Shown here piece by piece: positions 60,982-64,000 of a stretch of DNA of 64,000 nucleotides. Where the stretch lies: assembly GCF_037975245.1 (NCBI RefSeq), contig NC_092570.1, positions 2,747,501 to 2,811,500 of the forward strand, given 5' to 3'. The notes beneath the pieces were generated by a model. That model was given only the letters and a program-made list of their open reading frames with translations. It had not been told where the DNA came from and did not search any database. The position numbers and the translations under genes were made by a program. Source of the DNA: Apostichopus japonicus. Taxonomy: Eukaryota; Echinodermata; Holothuroidea; Aspidochirotida; Stichopodidae. How positions within the stretch are numbered: the stretch's first letter is position 1; each line of letters opens with the position of its first letter.

Positions 60982-63533
60982 CTAGGACGTTTTCCTGCCC
61001 TTGAATTTGGGTGATTTTTCGATGTAACCATTTTCAATAAGAGAATATGCCATATCAATGAGACCTTGTCTACAGTCACGTGGCTGGATACCAAGGACGT
61101 TCTTCATCTGTAAAATGTGATGATTAAATCATGAACAATTAATGAAGGAGAACTTAATTGAACTGCTCAGATAAAAAATAGAAAATCTTTAAATAGTTTC
61201 ATCATTAATTATTGACAGCTGTAACAAGATCATATACGGGGTACTTTAACCTTTGTTCGCATCACGTGATAAAGGTTCATATATATACAAAACTCGTGCT
61301 TGAATCACTATGTAGGTATTGGTCACCGGTATATTACTGTTATAATAGGTAAATAGGCATAATCGATGTGTTGTACTGTGCTGGTTTGGTTACGGATTGA
61401 GGTCAGTACGAGACTAAATCAGATACCTGTATTATACATATAATGAGTAAAGCTTGTTTTTGCGCAAAGTGACACAAAGGTGGAGTAAAGTACTAGCACT
61501 AAATGTAAATGTCAATGTTATAATAATAATAAATGTAACTGTACATGTGAATTTGCATGTGATGTGAATGTAAAGGTGAATGTGCATGTGAATGTGAATG
61601 TAAATGTGATTGTGCATGTAAATGTTAATTTGAATGTGCATGTGAATGTGATAGTGCATATGAATGTGAATGTGAATGTGCATGTGAATGTGGATGTAAA
61701 TGTAAATGTGAATGCAAAGGTGAATGCGGATGTGAATGTGCATGTGAATGTAAATGTAAATGTGAATGTAAAGGTAAATGTAAATGTGAATGTGAATGTG
61801 AATGTGAATGTAAATGTAAATGTGAATGTAAATGTAAATGTGAATGTAAAGGTGAATGTGGATGTGAATGTGAATGTAAATGTGAATATAATGTAAATGT
61901 ATATGTGGATGTGGATATAAATGTGAATGTAAATGTGACTGTAAATGTGCATGTGAATGTGGATATATGGATGTGAATGTAAATGTGAATGTAAATGTGA
62001 ATATGAATGTAAATGTAAATGTGTATGTGTATGTGAATGTAAATGTAAATGCAAATGCAAATGCAAATGCAAATGCAAACCCAAACGTAAACGTAAATAT
62101 AAATGTAAATATTTCGTACCTTGGAATTGTCGTATGTAGTAACAACTCCCCAGACAAGGTTCATGGATCTAGCCGCGTTGTCAAAGAGTGACATCAAACG
62201 TATAACCAGGCGAGGTGCTAATCTCAATGAGGGCGAGTACCCTGAAGATGTAGAAAAGAAAGAAAAAGAGTCGGCTTCAACTAATTGATGATGATTGGTT
62301 AGCATATACTCGTTTATGGTGCATGAAATCGTGACGTGGGATGACGTCACGTCATGTACAAAAGGTATGGGTCATAGTCGAGAAAGCAACTATATGTGAA
62401 TCTTTTTAACTCCCAAACCGACACTTTTTGTTAACACATTTTAAATGATCTAAGAAAAATTGAATATGCAGTTAAAGTCATTCATCATAAATAAATTGTC
62501 ATTTCTATGACATTGTGTTCCGTATGTGAAACTGTAATCCGAAGCTTTTCAGTTATATTTTTACATTATATAACAATGGAAAATGTCATATGCGAGCAAA
62601 CATCATTTATTTCTTCTACATTCTCTATATTTCTAGAATCGTTTAGAGTAAACGTGCCTAACATTATGTTTGTGTTTACACGCGTTATATAGGCAAAATG
62701 AAGACTTCAGATAGGAGGCTCTGTGACTAATCCCCGTCCCCCTCCCAGGGAACTAATCTGGCTATCGACGATACTGATCCCCCCTTCCCCCGCCTCTCCC
62801 CCTCTCTCCGTCCCGGGCCTTGCAAACAAAGGAAATCTACCCAAGGCACACCTAGATCAAGAATCTACACCATTATACCAATGAATGGAAACAAAATTAC
62901 ATTTAAAAAAAAAAACAAAGTATATAACCAGCTTTCTTTCAAATACAAATATAAAAATATATATATATATAAAAAATTGCGCCATCGGACAAAACTATAA
63001 TCATCATTGACAACAGACCATTAGGGCCAACAATCAACTAAATATCTATCAATAAATTAGTCATCAAAGATATGATGACGTAAATGTATGTATAGATTTT
63101 TCTAGATTGTCGAGTATTCTTGGAGACCTTTCTTTGGGTTAAAACAATGGAAAATTAACATATCTATTTATATATAATCACCATTGACAACAGACAATTA
63201 GGGCCAACAATCAGCCAAATATCTATCAATAAATTAGTCATCAAAGATGTGATGACGTAAATATATATATATAGATTTTTCTAGATTGTCGAGTATTCTT
63301 GGAGACCTTTCTTTAGGTTAAAGCAATGATAAAATAAACATATCTATTTATTTGTCACAAACATGCGATGGCCAGTGCAATAATATATACGTCGATGGCA
63401 ATGACATGACACGAGAATGTTTTTTTTTTCTGTTTTTCTTTTTTCTTATTACCTTGATCGTGAAATTCATCGTAGAGTTGTTTGCAAACATCACGATAGG
63501 TAAGACTCTTGTCTGTGATGAGGAATCGTTGTC
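60982..63533 (-). CDS. DFR/Gre2-like reductase, copy D, 3' part only (last 3 exons)
   Basis: Three minus-strand exons match exons 6-8 of copies A-C in length and phase: 63453-63533 (81 bp), 62120-62241 (122 bp) and 60982-61107 (126 bp, ending in TAG). They encode [18 protein letters not shown]..., [20 protein letters not shown]... and [20 protein letters not shown]..., closest to copy C. The cofactor and catalytic exons must lie beyond base 64000, because 63534-64000 contains no exon-5-like sequence. The exon 7 donor is immediately followed by a hexanucleotide array that fills most of the intron. Substrate unknown; whether the whole gene is intact cannot be judged here. Confidence 0.85.
61498..62110. 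repeat. (AATGTG/AATGTA) hexanucleotide array in gene D intron 7
   Basis: About 600 bases of degenerate six-base repeats AATGTG, AATGTA and, at the right end, AATGCA and AACGTA variants. They give Asn-Val, Phe-Thr and His-Ile polymers in different frames, none of which is a gene. The array ends about ten bases from the exon 7 splice donor at 62119. Confidence 0.95.
62999..63352. repeat. 177-bp tandem duplication in gene D intron 6
   Basis: Two adjacent copies (62999-63175 and 63176-63352) share ACAGACAATTAGGGCCAACA, CTATCAATAAATTAGTCATC and TTTTTCTAGATTGTCGAGTA with roughly 90% identity. Non-coding. Confidence 0.92.
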
Positions 63534-64000
63534 CTGTAAGTATAACAATTAAGAAATTATGTTACATTTTTAACAATAATAATAATTATAATAATTAATA
63601 ATGTACCAAACACTTATAAGGCGCTTTATCTATCAAAAAGTTACTTTTATCGTAATGGATTAGAGCAATTTATCACAAATTAACGATGCGAATATTCCAA
63701 GTGCAGCAGATCCCTCGTGTCTTACGACATGCCAGCGAAAATCGGGGAAAAGGGTTTGCCCCGTCGCATGGCGGATTTGTTTTACTCTGACAAATGCATT
63801 GTTTCATAGCCAATAGAAAAACTTTGTACAACTATAGCACCATTGTGAACCAGCGGTAAGTTGCTTGCACATAACGCACACTACGATTACACAGTAGGCC
63901 TATAGGGTACGCAGAACTGAGATAACGGATTGGAATTTCGGACACATGAGAACTTTGCGGTAAGAGTGCCCAGATCCATATCCTGTTTATAGCTTAGGAT
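63534..64000. other. right edge: inside gene D intron 5
   Basis: By comparison with copies A-C this should be intron sequence between exons 5 and 6. It contains an (AAT)n stretch and a GGCGCTTTATC fragment reminiscent of the SINE tail near 63580-63640. No exon seen. Confidence 0.5.

Noticed and set aside
61432-62350. Long overlapping frames on both strands (Phe-Thr, His-Ile, Asn-Val polymers)
   Set aside because: All are translations of the hexanucleotide array in gene D intron 7.

Overview
The window is nuclear DNA of an intron-rich animal, most likely a marine invertebrate deuterostome such as an echinoderm. That placement is an inference from GT-AG introns, tRNA-derived SINEs, hAT-type miniature transposons, long AT and hexanucleotide microsatellites, and a vertebrate-like propionyl-CoA carboxylase gene. 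The base composition is AT-rich, with many homopolymer C/G runs.

Layout. From 2342 to 18194 on the minus strand lies a complete 21-exon gene for the alpha subunit of mitochondrial propionyl-CoA carboxylase (PCCA, 717 aa). From 18.5 to 24.2 kb is a repeat-rich block: two ~915-bp direct repeats flank a 2.2-kb array full of AGGTCA half-sites. A single-exon C2H2 zinc-finger protein with 13 fingers occupies 24733-25968 (+).

From 27.8 kb to the right edge lies a cluster of four paralogous extended short-chain dehydrogenase/reductase genes of the dihydroflavonol-reductase / Gre2 type. Copies A (27848-34506) and B (36063-43602) are on the plus strand. Copies C (45582-57856) and D (60982 to beyond the edge) are on the minus strand, so two pairs point at each other. 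A, B and C are complete, with 8 coding exons in identical phases and nearly identical lengths (first ~30 bp, then 202, 176-182, 135, 207, 81, 122 and ~130 bp). D shows only its last three exons, so the cluster continues off the window.

The introns and intergenic spaces hold most of the remaining structure: hAT-like elements with terminal inverted repeats (several with target-site duplications), SINEs, minisatellites, a 1-kb GATGAC array in gene B, and a 0.6-kb hexanucleotide array abutting a splice donor in gene D. PCCA works in mitochondrial propionyl-CoA breakdown. The DFR-like enzymes are predicted NADP(H)-dependent carbonyl reductases of unknown substrate, and nothing in the sequence ties the two loci functionally. 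No CRISPR array, rRNA or convincing tRNA gene was seen.
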